DNA of 64,000 nt. Source: Pedobacter caeni (lineage in GTDB: Bacteria > Bacteroidota > Bacteroidia > Sphingobacteriales > Sphingobacteriaceae). The notes under the pieces are model-generated. The model was not told where the DNA came from. It was given only the letters and a program-made list of their open reading frames with translations, and did no database searches. Positions 8,589 to 17,462 of this stretch are shown in pieces. The stretch spans positions 452,101 through 516,100 of the forward strand of contig NZ_FQUQ01000003.1 in the NCBI RefSeq assembly GCF_900129215.1. The letters are read 5' to 3'. Position 1 is the stretch's first letter. Every line of letters begins with the position of its first letter. The translations under genes were made by a program, and so were the position numbers.

Positions 8589-9551
8589 TTAATATAAGTT
8601 TTTAATGATTTGTTCGATGGATAAACCTTCTGCTTCTGCACGGTAATTTCGTACGATACGGTGGCGTAAGATGGCTTCTGCAACGGCCTGTACATCTTCA
8701 ATGTCAGGAGAATACTTGCCTGATATTGCGGCATGGCATTTTGCTCCGATCACCAGGAATTGTGAAGCCCTTGGGCCTGCTCCCCAGCTGATGTATTTGT
8801 TGATGTCTTCTGTAGCTAATGGGGTATGCGGACGGGTTTTAGTGGCCAGTTTTACTGCATATTCCACTACATTATCTGCAATCGGAATGTTCCTTACCAG
8901 TTTCTGGAAATATTGAATCTGCTGTGCGTTGATGATCTTTTTCAGCTGAATGTCCTGGTTACTGGTGGTGTTTTTAACAATCGTAAGCTCCTCTTCAAAG
9001 GAAGGATAGCCCAGATGTACATTGAACATGAAACGGTCTAACTGTGCTTCAGGAAGGGGGTAAGTACCTTCCTGTTCAATTGGGTTTTGTGTGGCCAATA
9101 CGAAGAACGGATTGGGTAAGATATGTCTTTGTCCGGCTGCGGTTACTGCTTTTTCCTGCATGGCTTCCAACAGTGCTGCCTGTGTTTTTGGTGGCGTTCT
9201 GTTGATCTCATCTGCAAGAATGATATTTGAAAATACCGGTCCGGGAATGAACTTGAAATTTCTGTCTTCCCCCAAGATTTCGGCACCAATGATATCACTG
9301 GGCATCAGATCAGGGGTAAACTGGATCCTGTTAAAATTAAGGTCCAGTACATTGGCTACAGTTTGAACAAGTAAGGTCTTTGCCAGGCCGGGAACACCAA
9401 CCAGTAAACAATGGCCATTACTGAAAATGGATATTAAAACAGATTTTACAACCTCATCCTGTCCAATGACCACTTTGCCGATCTCGGCCTTAATATCCTT
9501 GTACGATTGATGTAATGCGTCGACGGCTTTTATATCGTTATCAAACTGCAT
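8589..9551 (-). CDS. MoxR family AAA+ ATPase
   Basis: 320 residues, the normal length for MoxR. Walker A is GVPGLAKT, Walker B is ILADEINRTPPKTQAALLEAMQE, and sensor regions are FVLATQNPIEQEGTYPLPEAQLDRF, all diagnostic. MoxR ATPases act as chaperone-like remodellers, usually with VWA-domain partners, in metal insertion or envelope stress. No VWA gene is next to it here. It lies 4 bases downstream of the SurA-like PPIase, so it is the last gene of a minus-strand envelope-folding operon. Confidence 0.93.
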   Translation of the reverse strand: MQFDNDIKAVDALHQSYKDIKAEIGKVVIGQDEVVKSVLISIFSNGHCLLVGVPGLAKTLLVQTVANVLDLNFNRIQFTPDLMPSDIIGAEILGEDRNFKFIPGPVFSNIILADEINRTPPKTQAALLEAMQEKAVTAAGQRHILPNPFFVLATQNPIEQEGTYPLPEAQLDRFMFNVHLGYPSFEEELTIVKNTTSNQDIQLKKIINAQQIQYFQKLVRNIPIADNVVEYAVKLATKTRPHTPLATEDINKYISWGAGPRASQFLVIGAKCHAAISGKYSPDIEDVQAVAEAILRHRIVRNYRAEAEGLSIEQIIKNLY

Positions 9552-9555
9552 AGAC

Positions 9556-10920
9556 TTATTTTTTAGCAGTTTTAGTCCAGATTTTTAGCTCATCACATTT
9601 GTCGTAATCTTCGTCAATTCTGATGTAGGTATTTTCTCTTCTTTTCTCAAACCATTCGCTCAGGATACGGTCAACTTTACCTTGTTGTGCTCTTTCTTTG
9701 AATTTCGCATAATCCTGCTCCAGGTTTCCTTTGTGAGGTGGGATTTTAGATTTAAGGTAAAGGAGTTTATAGCCTTCTTTTCCGTCTTGTCCTGTGAAAA
9801 GTACCGGTTTAGAGATCTCCCCAACTTTCATGGTATCTACTACCAGGAATACTTTAGGATCAAGCTTGTCAGCAGGGATAAAGGTAGTCCTTGCAGTTAC
9901 GTTATCTGCATAAAGGATCATACCACCATTGTATTGAGATTCTTTGTTGTCAGAATATAAAGATGCTGCTGTAGAAAAAGTGATTTTGTTGGTCTTGATA
10001 TTGGTATAAAGACTGTCTGCCTGAAGTTTTACACGCTCTAAACTTTGTGGGGTAGTCTGAGGGCGGATCAGAATGTGACGGGCCTGAACCTGCTCTCCAC
10101 GACGTTCAATTACTTGCAGGATGTGGAAACCATGCTCTGATTCGAACACCGGAGAAATTTCACCGGCTTTCAGTTTAAAAGCCCATGCCGTAAATTCCTT
10201 TACCATTCTCGTACGGTCAAAGAAGCCTAAATCACCACCATCAGGCGCTGATCCCGGATCTTCAGAATAAGATTTTGCAAGGAAGGCAAAGTCTTCACCG
10301 CTTTTTACCCTAAGTCTTAAGGCATCAATTTTATCATAGAATTTTTGTTTCTCTGCTTTTGTCAGTTTCGGGTGAAGCACAATCTCTCCAACCTCAAACT
10401 CTGTAGGGATATCCGGCAGACTGTCTTTCTTGTAAGAATCGAAATATTTTTTAACCTCTAAAGGAGTGATGCTGACATCCTGAGTGATGTGTGCCTGCAT
10501 CTTGTTGGAGATCAGTTGCTCTTTCAGATCTGGTCTGATCTCGTCCTTGTATTGTAATACAGAACGGTTTAAGAATTGCTCCAGACGTTCTTGTCCGCCG
10601 GCGCGCTGAATCTGCATACGCATCCTTTTGTCTACTTCTTCGTCTACCTGAGCTTCTTCCACAGTGATGGAGTCGATCTCTGCCTGTTGTTTCAATAGTT
10701 TCTGAGCAAGCATCTGTTGCAAAATATAACATTTTACCTTTTCATCACCTGGATTTCCAGAATTCAGGTATTGTGCATATTGCTGGTTCAGATCGGATAA
10801 CAAAATGATATTATTCCCTAATACTGCAACCACTTTATCTATATTTTTCTTCGCTGGTTGTGCTTGTGCATTCAAAAACAAACAGATTAATCCGCCTGCA
10901 ATCGCTAAAAATTTCTTCAT
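9556..10920 (-). CDS. SurA-like periplasmic peptidylprolyl isomerase
   Basis: 454 residues from the ATG at 10920 (an in-frame TTG 15 bases further upstream is less likely). It has a signal peptide (CLFLNAQAQ) and a SurA N-terminal chaperone domain (~25-165). Two parvulin/PpiC domains follow: ~170-275, with SEDPGSAPDGGDLGFFDR and FHILQV, and ~280-390, more divergent. The C-terminal region has KVDRILSEWFEKRRENTYI. SurA proteins escort outer-membrane proteins across the periplasm. It lies between a small SurA-like protein and MoxR. Confidence 0.92.
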   Translation of the reverse strand: MKKFLAIAGGLICLFLNAQAQPAKKNIDKVVAVLGNNIILLSDLNQQYAQYLNSGNPGDEKVKCYILQQMLAQKLLKQQAEIDSITVEEAQVDEEVDKRMRMQIQRAGGQERLEQFLNRSVLQYKDEIRPDLKEQLISNKMQAHITQDVSITPLEVKKYFDSYKKDSLPDIPTEFEVGEIVLHPKLTKAEKQKFYDKIDALRLRVKSGEDFAFLAKSYSEDPGSAPDGGDLGFFDRTRMVKEFTAWAFKLKAGEISPVFESEHGFHILQVIERRGEQVQARHILIRPQTTPQSLERVKLQADSLYTNIKTNKITFSTAASLYSDNKESQYNGGMILYADNVTARTTFIPADKLDPKVFLVVDTMKVGEISKPVLFTGQDGKEGYKLLYLKSKIPPHKGNLEQDYAKFKERAQQGKVDRILSEWFEKRRENTYIRIDEDYDKCDELKIWTKTAKK

Positions 10921-10983
10921 TCTATGTACGTTCAATTATATTCTTTTTGCAAATTTAATATTAATAATCTTCAGGCAGTATAT

Positions 10984-11574
10984 TTATAATTTTGCCAGTT
11001 TTCTTAATTCCTCCTGGTATATCTTTACCGGGTATTTTTTTCTTAAAGTATCCACCCATTCTTTTTCCAGTACTTCCTGGTAATCGGTGATGACCTTTCC
11101 TTTCACATCCTCAAAAGAACTTTCTTTATAAAAGCCCTTGTTCTTTTCGTAAAAATCGCGGAGCTGGTTTTCATCACTTTGCGACTTGTCCCAAACTTTG
11201 ATTTCTGAAATATTAAACATCAGCACTGCATTTCTATACTCATTCATGATCATGGAATACGTTGCTTTTGAGTTGGAGATCTTCTTTCTGGAACGTAAAG
11301 CCGCCTCGTAGTTCTTTATTTCTGTAAGGTAGGCTGTATCCTTGTCAAAGCCCATCTCTATTGCATCGAGTACTTTAAGTTTGAAATTCAGGTAAAGGTT
11401 TAAATAATCTTCCAGCTCTTTAAATGCTGCATTTCCAGCCCCATAGTGGTTTTTCTGATAGACCCACATAAATTCTTTGCTGCCCACAGGCTTCCCATTG
11501 ATACTCGCTACATTTTGTGCAAATGCGCTTGCAAAGGTCAGACTGAAGATAATAATGCAATAAGTTTTTCTCAC
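10984..11574 (-). CDS. small SurA-like secreted protein without a PPIase domain
   Basis: 196 residues with a signal peptide (FASAFAQ, cleavage near 20). Residues ~22-105 (VASINGKPVGSKEF..., then LEDYLNLYLNFKLKVLDA) resemble the N-terminal chaperone region of Bacteroidota PpiC/SurA proteins. From ~108 it passes directly to a segment (EYRNAVLMFNISEIKVWDK, FYEKNKGFY) that in longer homologues lies after the parvulin domains. The ~100-250-residue PPIase core seems to be missing. The frame is open and the gene heads an operon with surA, so it is probably a chaperone-only variant and not debris. The comparison is from memory of the family. Confidence 0.68.
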   Translation of the reverse strand: MRKTYCIIIFSLTFASAFAQNVASINGKPVGSKEFMWVYQKNHYGAGNAAFKELEDYLNLYLNFKLKVLDAIEMGFDKDTAYLTEIKNYEAALRSRKKISNSKATYSMIMNEYRNAVLMFNISEIKVWDKSQSDENQLRDFYEKNKGFYKESSFEDVKGKVITDYQEVLEKEWVDTLRKKYPVKIYQEELRKLAKL

Positions 11575-11687
11575 GAAAGATATATACTATAATATATTTT
11601 AAGGCATAAAAGTAACAAATAAAGGCGCTATAATAAGATATTTAACTAATTTTAACAGAAAAAAGATTTCCAATAAAATCAGCATTA

Positions 11688-12278
11688 ATGGCCAGCCAAC
11701 TTACAACTAACGGAGACGCTTTACGTTTATTTTTTACAGATGATATTTATTTGATTAAAGGGGAGGAGATTTTGTCAACTGAAGAGGTGATCGTTCCTGA
11801 AGTACAGCCGGTTATGGAGGTGGTTCAGGATGTCGTAATTCCGGCTGTGATCTTAGAGGTTCCTGCTGTTGTGGAACAGCCACTGGAAGTGCCTTCCTTT
11901 AAATTCCTTGGGAAGAACAGCCGAAATATTCTCATCCTGGTAAATGACCGGGAGCATGAAGTGAGCGACGAAAAAGGAAGGGAATTATTGCGCAAGATTG
12001 TCAAATCTGTAAACCTTAGTGCCAATGATTTTGCGCTGCTGAACTATGCGAATTATAACGGAACAAGCTATGCGCAGTTGCAGCAGCATTTTTCAAGTGT
12101 ACTGGTCTTTGTTTTTGGCGTTAGCCCTGAGCAGCTGAAAATGAAGGCGTATCCTCAGAACAGCATCGTGATGGAGGAAAATGTGCGGCTTATTTTCTCC
12201 TCTGAGCTGAAAGCACTGGAGGAAGATCCGACCGGAAAAAAAGTATTATGGGCTAGCCTTAAGCAATTAGGATTATGA
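11688..12278 (+). CDS. uncharacterised protein upstream of rdgB
   Basis: 196 residues. An N-terminal ~30 residues is followed by a Val/Pro/Glu-rich linker (~31-75) and a compact alpha/beta domain (~76-196) with NILILVNDREHEVSDEKG, VLVFVFGVSPEQL and a C-terminal LEEDPTGKKVLWASLKQLGL. The end recalls the tail of DNA polymerase III psi (HolD) proteins, where an 'xxDPxxKRxLWxxLK' helix is common. This is only a weak resemblance. Its stop overlaps the rdgB start by 4 bases (ATGA), so the two are translationally coupled. Confidence 0.72.
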   Translation: MASQLTTNGDALRLFFTDDIYLIKGEEILSTEEVIVPEVQPVMEVVQDVVIPAVILEVPAVVEQPLEVPSFKFLGKNSRNILILVNDREHEVSDEKGRELLRKIVKSVNLSANDFALLNYANYNGTSYAQLQQHFSSVLVFVFGVSPEQLKMKAYPQNSIVMEENVRLIFSSELKALEEDPTGKKVLWASLKQLGL

Positions 12279-12865
12279 AACAAGAACTGGTTTTTGCCAC
12301 CAACAATAAACATAAAACAGAAGAAGTCGGCAAACTTTTGCTGAACGAATACACTGTACTGAATCTTTCCGATATAGGTTGTAACGTAGATATCCCGGAA
12401 ACGGGGGATACTTTTGAGGAGAATGCTACTTTAAAAAGCAGCTATGTAGTGGAAAATTACCAGCTGGATTGCTTTGCAGATGACAGCGGACTGGAGATTG
12501 AAGCTTTGAATAACGAACCGGGGATTTATTCTGCCAGGTATTCAGGTGTAAAAGACGATGAAATTAACCTCAAACTTGTTCTTCAGAAAATGGAAGGGCA
12601 AAGCAACAGAAAAGCGCGTTTTAAAACGGTGATCTCGTTGATTCAGGGAAAAAAGAACCATCTTTTTGAAGGGGTAATTAATGGCTATATCAGGGAAAGC
12701 CCGATCGGTGATCAGGGCTTTGGGTATGATCCGATTTTTGTGCCTGAAGGTTATGAACAGAGTTTTGCACAGATGGACATGGCTCAGAAGAATAAGATCA
12801 GTCACCGGGCAATTGCGATGCACAAGCTTATTGCTTTTTTAAAGGAACAACAACCGGCGCTTTAA
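12275..12865 (+). CDS. rdgB: dITP/XTP pyrophosphatase (Ham1/RdgB family)
   Basis: 196 residues, the standard length. It hydrolyses dITP, ITP and XTP to monophosphates and keeps deaminated purines out of DNA and RNA. Signatures: FATNNKHKTEEV at the N terminus, FADDSGLEIEALNNEPGIYSAR with the catalytic Asp, GFGYDPIFVPEGY, and SHRAIAM near the C terminus. It starts in a 4-base overlap with the upstream gene. Its 3' end overlaps the convergent OstA-like gene by 38 bases (12828-12865). Confidence 0.95.
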   Translation: MKQELVFATNNKHKTEEVGKLLLNEYTVLNLSDIGCNVDIPETGDTFEENATLKSSYVVENYQLDCFADDSGLEIEALNNEPGIYSARYSGVKDDEINLKLVLQKMEGQSNRKARFKTVISLIQGKKNHLFEGVINGYIRESPIGDQGFGYDPIFVPEGYEQSFAQMDMAQKNKISHRAIAMHKLIAFLKEQQPAL

Positions 12866-15296
12866 CCGGATCTGTTTTAAGCGGAAGGCCTTTTGTGGTG
12901 TCCGCTTTTATTTTAAGGGTTTTTGTCGTGTCGGTTTTAACCGGAATAGTTTTGACCGGGGTAGTTTTCGCTGAATCTGTTTTTAACGGAGCCGCAGATA
13001 CACTATCCTGTTTGGCTGTTCCTGACTTAGCTGTACCGGGATTTATTGTACCCGATTTCACCGTAGTTGGTTTTAACGTAGTAGCTTTTCCGGTTTCTTT
13101 TCCAAGGGTGTCTTTCGGTAATCCTTTCGGATCATCCGTGTCCTTTTTGACAGGTAACTTTGGCCCTTTCGGTCCCGGCCCCTTTTTAGCTCCTGGTTTA
13201 GGCTTAGGCTTTCCATTGATCACTTCTTTTTTAGACAGTGGCCTAAGTTCCGGCTTCCAGATAAATCCGGTTAAGAACACATCTTCTTTGAGTTCCTTTA
13301 TTGGCGTTCTGGCCCCTTCGGTATCTTTAATGGTGATGATGTCTTTAATCTCCTTGTCCTTAAAGAGGATTTTTATCCTTGCACTCACTGTTTGGTTCAT
13401 CTCCGTATAAATGCTGTCTTTTTCTTTGTTGAAGTAAATACTTTCTGCATTTCCATCCACAAACATCCGGTTTAGTTTTCCATCTATGAAGAAACCGGTA
13501 ATGAGCTTTCCTTTGATCTGGTTGAACCTGGCCGAATCTGCATTTACATTTACCATAAAGCCACTACTCAGTACCTGCGAGGTGTTCAGCTGCTTGTTTT
13601 TCAGTTTCAGGTAAATGGTATCTCCCGTTTGCTGAGAGCCCTCAGCCCATAGTATAGGACTTCCATACCAGCGAAGCGTAGAGTCGGAGCTGGTATAAAA
13701 CAAGGAATCTGCCCTTGCCTGCATATTTGATTTAAATACGCGGACATGGTGATACGCCCTGATTGCCCTGGTTCTGATGGTGTCGGCAGGATTGAATGGA
13801 AGGGTATCCTTTACTGCAGGTTTTACTCCAGGTTTGGTTACAGGTGTTTTGCCTCCGGCTCCTTTTTTTGGATCGGTTCCTTTCTTTGCATCGCCTTTCT
13901 TAGCATCTGTGGACTTTGGCTTTTTGGGATCTGCTTTTGCGATCTTTACAGAGTCCTTTGGCACAGTAGGCTGGATCACTTCGGCTGCTTGCAGGACGGT
14001 GAGAATGGTGCTGTCGGTGACTCCCTTTTTTATGGTCTTTTTGTTAATGGGGACTTCTTTTTTCTTAATTGGGATATTGTCTTTTTTTATCGGAATGCTG
14101 TCTTTTTTCAGGCTGTCTGTTGCTCCCGGAATTTTAATTTTTGTGGAGTCAGTAATTGCCACCGGTTTCTCTCCGGTTTTTGGAGTGGTTGTGTTTTTGT
14201 CTCCTTTTTTTGCTTTTTTGGGGTCCTGACCAGTTGTAGCAATTGCTTTTTTATCTCCTACTTTCGGTTCTTCCTTTTCATCTTCGCCCATTTCATTGTC
14301 CTTTTTAAGGACAGGCGAAGAGATGAGCTTCAATGTTTTTAAAAGGACCATCTGGGTTTCCAGTGTATCGGCGCCCATCCACAGACTATCGGGCTGAAGC
14401 TTTTTACCAACCATCACTGAGTCCGAGGTCCCCATTCCTATGTAAGGATTTTTAGTGACGATGGTACGCTGGTCGATCTTGTAATAATATGCCAGCTGTC
14501 CGTACATGACCGTTTTATCGGTGGTATCTTTAAAAACAATATTTCTTACTGCTTTACCATATCCTGCGATGCCATCATAATATAAACTGTCTCCTTTTAA
14601 GGATTTGGAAGCCTGGGTATACAGGTTCTTCTTTCCGAAGTAAGCATATTGTGTTTTGGTATTATACGCTCCGTTCTCGGTATAAAGGTTGTCGTCCTTA
14701 CCCTTAATATTGGTAGGGCCATAGAAATAAGTCCAGTTGGTGAGGGTATTGTACCTTAAGGTATCTGATTTGATGGTCGATTCCGGAGTAACCACCACCA
14801 CATCATAACGGAAATAAGCGTCGCGGCTATTGGAGAAGTAGTAACCGTTTTTACTGGTCAGGGTGACGTCTTTATTGACAATCTTACCTCCGGTTACATA
14901 GGTGCCGACTTTACTTCCCAGATTGTAGTCCAGGATGTTAGTGGTCAGTACATTATCTTTGTCAATGAGTTTGACGTTGCCGGTTAAATGGGCATTTTTA
15001 GTATTCCCATCATAATTAAGCTTGTCGGAGTAGATGTTTATGGTATCTGCCTGGTTGATGTGTACACGATTATAAGCATCAAACATGTTTTTTGCTTCAT
15101 AGAACACAGCACTGTCACAGGCAAGTGTGGCATTGTCTTGTTTAAAGACAGGATTCCTCAGATAGGAAACCGGGCCACTGGCAGTTTTTGTTACCGTACC
15201 TGCGGAGGAACTGATCAGTAAAATCTTTGTCTTCTGTTGCGCAAGCAATGAAAACGGGAGTAGAATTAAAATAAGAAAAAAACGTATTTTTTGCAC
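12828..15296 (-). CDS. OstA/LptA-like periplasmic protein with long Lys/Pro/Thr-rich linkers
   Basis: 822 residues, starting at a GTG at 15296 that follows a -7 box by 4 bases. A signal peptide (FSLLAQQ) is followed by an OstA-like beta-jellyroll region (~35-340): LACDSAVFYEAKNMFDAYNRVHI, IYSDKLNYDGNTKNAHLTGNVKL and related repeats, as in LptA/LptD-N proteins that bind lipid A during LPS transport. A ~150-residue K/P/T/D-rich disordered stretch (~345-495) is followed by more OstA-like strands (~500-690) and a second low-complexity tail (~695-822). The linkers are unusual for LptA. A role in LPS export or outer-membrane assembly is an inference from the family. Confidence 0.85.
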   Translation of the reverse strand: MQKIRFFLILILLPFSLLAQQKTKILLISSSAGTVTKTASGPVSYLRNPVFKQDNATLACDSAVFYEAKNMFDAYNRVHINQADTINIYSDKLNYDGNTKNAHLTGNVKLIDKDNVLTTNILDYNLGSKVGTYVTGGKIVNKDVTLTSKNGYYFSNSRDAYFRYDVVVVTPESTIKSDTLRYNTLTNWTYFYGPTNIKGKDDNLYTENGAYNTKTQYAYFGKKNLYTQASKSLKGDSLYYDGIAGYGKAVRNIVFKDTTDKTVMYGQLAYYYKIDQRTIVTKNPYIGMGTSDSVMVGKKLQPDSLWMGADTLETQMVLLKTLKLISSPVLKKDNEMGEDEKEEPKVGDKKAIATTGQDPKKAKKGDKNTTTPKTGEKPVAITDSTKIKIPGATDSLKKDSIPIKKDNIPIKKKEVPINKKTIKKGVTDSTILTVLQAAEVIQPTVPKDSVKIAKADPKKPKSTDAKKGDAKKGTDPKKGAGGKTPVTKPGVKPAVKDTLPFNPADTIRTRAIRAYHHVRVFKSNMQARADSLFYTSSDSTLRWYGSPILWAEGSQQTGDTIYLKLKNKQLNTSQVLSSGFMVNVNADSARFNQIKGKLITGFFIDGKLNRMFVDGNAESIYFNKEKDSIYTEMNQTVSARIKILFKDKEIKDIITIKDTEGARTPIKELKEDVFLTGFIWKPELRPLSKKEVINGKPKPKPGAKKGPGPKGPKLPVKKDTDDPKGLPKDTLGKETGKATTLKPTTVKSGTINPGTAKSGTAKQDSVSAAPLKTDSAKTTPVKTIPVKTDTTKTLKIKADTTKGLPLKTDPVKAPVVVPLKKQ

Positions 15297-15300
15297 TTTA

Positions 15301-15308
15301 CAAAGTTA
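15301..15308 (-). promoter_or_regulatory. -7 box of the OstA-like gene, start-proximal
   Basis: On the minus strand TAACTTTG (TAnnTTTG) ends four bases (TAAA) before the GTG start, which predicts a leaderless or near-leaderless mRNA. No clear -33 TTTG is seen. Confidence 0.5.
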
Positions 15309-15455
15309 GTTTTTTGTGTACCATTTTCATGTATATGATTGTTTTTTATTGGTTATGAAACGATCATAAGTACAGTTGTTTCTTTTTATAAGGATATCAT
15401 GATGATATAAATTACTGTTTTTTTCTAAGACATCCCCTTTATGGTTTAAATTAAA

Positions 15456-15463
15456 TATTTTTG
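15456..15463 (+). promoter_or_regulatory. -7 box of tilS, start-proximal
   Basis: TATTTTTG ends four bases before the tilS ATG at 15468. The -33 element is not obvious. Confidence 0.45.
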
Positions 15464-15467
15464 AAAG

Positions 15468-16841
15468 ATGTTACCTCTTCAGAATTTTAAAGATTACATC
15501 GGCCAAAATGCCCTCTTCACAGCGAATGATAAGATTCTTCTGGCAGTAAGTGGGGGTAGGGACTCCGTTCTAATGGTCCATCTATTTAAACTCTCCGGAT
15601 ACAATTTTGGTATAGCCCACTGTAACTTTAATTTAAGAGGAGAGGAATCCATCCGGGATGAGCATTTTGTGAAAATGCTGGCGGCAACGCTTGATGTTCC
15701 CTTTTATGTGACACATTTTGAGACAAAAGCATACGCGACTGCCCATAAGGTGTCGATACAGATGGCAGCAAGAGATTTGAGGTACCAATGGTTTGAAGAG
15801 ATCAGAAGTAAAGAAGGTTATGCATGTATCGCCCTGGCCCAACATCAGGATGATGCCATTGAAACAGTATTGCTCAACCTGACCCGTGGTACCGGGATCG
15901 CCGGATTGCATGGGATTCTTCCAAAAAGAGGGCATTTAATCAGGCCATTGTTATTCTTGTCAAGAACAGAAATCAATGAACTGATGGAAGGGGAAAAACT
16001 CGACTATGTGGAGGATAGCTCTAACCTGAGCACCAATTACGCACGCAATAAAATCAGGTTAAAGGTCTTGCCTCAGCTGAAAGAAATCAATGGAAACCTG
16101 GAGGTGACCTTTCAACATAATATTCAGCGTTTTGCGGATACAGAACTGGTCCTGCAGAAGGTGGTTGCAGATTTAAGCAGAAACCTGTTGATTCAGAAAC
16201 AAGATGGAATTTACCTTTCTATAGCGGAAGTTAAAGGTTTATCTCCTCAAAAGTTATTGCTTTTTGAAGTGCTGAAACCTTATGGTTTTTCAGAACATCT
16301 TGTAGCAGATGTATTGCAGGCCCTGGATAAACAAAGCGGTATTTCCTTCTTTAGTTCTTCTCATCAGCTGACTTTAGACCGGGAAGACCTGATTTTGAAG
16401 GTATTGAAAGATAAAGATGCAGTAGCCCGGCAACACCTGCTCATTCATGCGAAAGAGGGGGGCACTTTGCTTCCTGAGGGGGAATTGAACATGCTCAACG
16501 TAACTAAATCTATCTTTGATAGAGATTATGGATTTAAAAATGATCCTTTTGAGGCTTACCTGGATGCGGAAAAGCTGATTTATCCGTTAGTATTAAGAAG
16601 CAAACAAACCGGCGACAAGTTTAAGCCGATTGGGATGAGCAGCTTTAAAAAGCTGAGTGACCTTTTTATTGATGAGAAGATTCCGGTGACACGAAAAGAT
16701 GACATTCCGGTTCTGGTCAACGGCAACGGAGAAATTATCTGGGTGGTCGGATTGAGGGCCGACAACCGTTATAAACTAGGTCCTGGAACGAAAAATGTAA
16801 CAATATTGACTTTTAGAAATCTACATATTACAAATTCTTAA
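15468..16841 (+). CDS. tilS: tRNA(Ile)-lysidine synthase
   Basis: 457 residues. TilS modifies C34 of the CAU-anticodon tRNA-Ile to lysidine with ATP, so that it reads AUA. The PP-loop SGGRDSVLMVHLF (residues ~29-41) is the ATP pyrophosphatase motif, followed by IAHCNFNLRGEES and ALAQHQDDAIETVLLNLTRGTG. The C-terminal domain keeps LRSKQTGDKFKPIGM...KKLSDLFIDEKIP...WVVGLRADNRY, typical of the long TilS form. It is divergent from the OstA-like gene and is an essential housekeeping enzyme. Confidence 0.95.
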   Translation: MLPLQNFKDYIGQNALFTANDKILLAVSGGRDSVLMVHLFKLSGYNFGIAHCNFNLRGEESIRDEHFVKMLAATLDVPFYVTHFETKAYATAHKVSIQMAARDLRYQWFEEIRSKEGYACIALAQHQDDAIETVLLNLTRGTGIAGLHGILPKRGHLIRPLLFLSRTEINELMEGEKLDYVEDSSNLSTNYARNKIRLKVLPQLKEINGNLEVTFQHNIQRFADTELVLQKVVADLSRNLLIQKQDGIYLSIAEVKGLSPQKLLLFEVLKPYGFSEHLVADVLQALDKQSGISFFSSSHQLTLDREDLILKVLKDKDAVARQHLLIHAKEGGTLLPEGELNMLNVTKSIFDRDYGFKNDPFEAYLDAEKLIYPLVLRSKQTGDKFKPIGMSSFKKLSDLFIDEKIPVTRKDDIPVLVNGNGEIIWVVGLRADNRYKLGPGTKNVTILTFRNLHITNS

Positions 16842-16907
16842 CAATCTTGAACCCGATGTTTTACTAAGCAAAGGAAAAAACAAGTAACTTTATTGAAAAT
16901 TATATAG

Positions 16908-17390
16908 ATGGGGAACCGATACGCATTTTTGGAGAAACAATATATAGGCCGCGATTACATCAGAATATGTATTCGGTTGGTTATGGCTGCATTTTGTTTT
17001 GCTGCTTATGTCTATGAGCGCGACCGTGACAATACCCAGGACCTGTTTCTTGTGGTCGGTTTCGGAATTATAGGGGTTTCTATTATTTTGCTTTTCCTGA
17101 TTCAGTATAAGACGATCATCGATGATAAGAAGATTATGATCGATGGTTTATGGTCTGCCAGAAAAGTAGAGATCAATCTCAGCACGATAAAAAGCGTTAG
17201 AAAAGATACATATAGCAATTATTTGTTCAATAATCCGGTATATAACCTGCACCGCAAGGGAAGTGTCCGCTTTTATTCTTCAGGGAAAGATGCGGTAGTT
17301 TTAACCGATCGTGATGGTTTTGAGTACTTTATCGGAACACAACGCCCCAATGAGATGTACCTTGTGATCAAGGACCAGATGAAATCGTAA
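16908..17390 (+). CDS. membrane protein with bacterial PH-like domain
   Basis: 160 residues. Two adjacent hydrophobic segments (about 21-38 and 45-66) are followed by a ~90-residue beta-rich region (KTIIDDKKIMIDGLWSARKV...IKSVRKDTY...VVLTDRDGFEYFIGTQRP) whose strand pattern resembles the bacterial PH (bPH) fold seen in membrane-anchored YdbS/DUF304-type proteins. The function is unknown. It sits alone between tilS and bshA. Confidence 0.65.
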   Translation: MGNRYAFLEKQYIGRDYIRICIRLVMAAFCFAAYVYERDRDNTQDLFLVVGFGIIGVSIILLFLIQYKTIIDDKKIMIDGLWSARKVEINLSTIKSVRKDTYSNYLFNNPVYNLHRKGSVRFYSSGKDAVVLTDRDGFEYFIGTQRPNEMYLVIKDQMKS

Positions 17391-17462
17391 ATAATTGCAA
17401 TTGTTTAACACAAAGCTCAGTTTAAGTATTGTACTTTGCATCTGTAAAACAAATTCGCTAGA

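Noticed and set aside
12895..14342. Long plus-strand open frames (up to 198 codons) opposite the OstA-like gene
   Set aside because: They are by-products of the Lys/Pro/Thr-rich repetitive codons on the minus strand. The translations are Phe/Val/Gly-rich with no recognisable motif.
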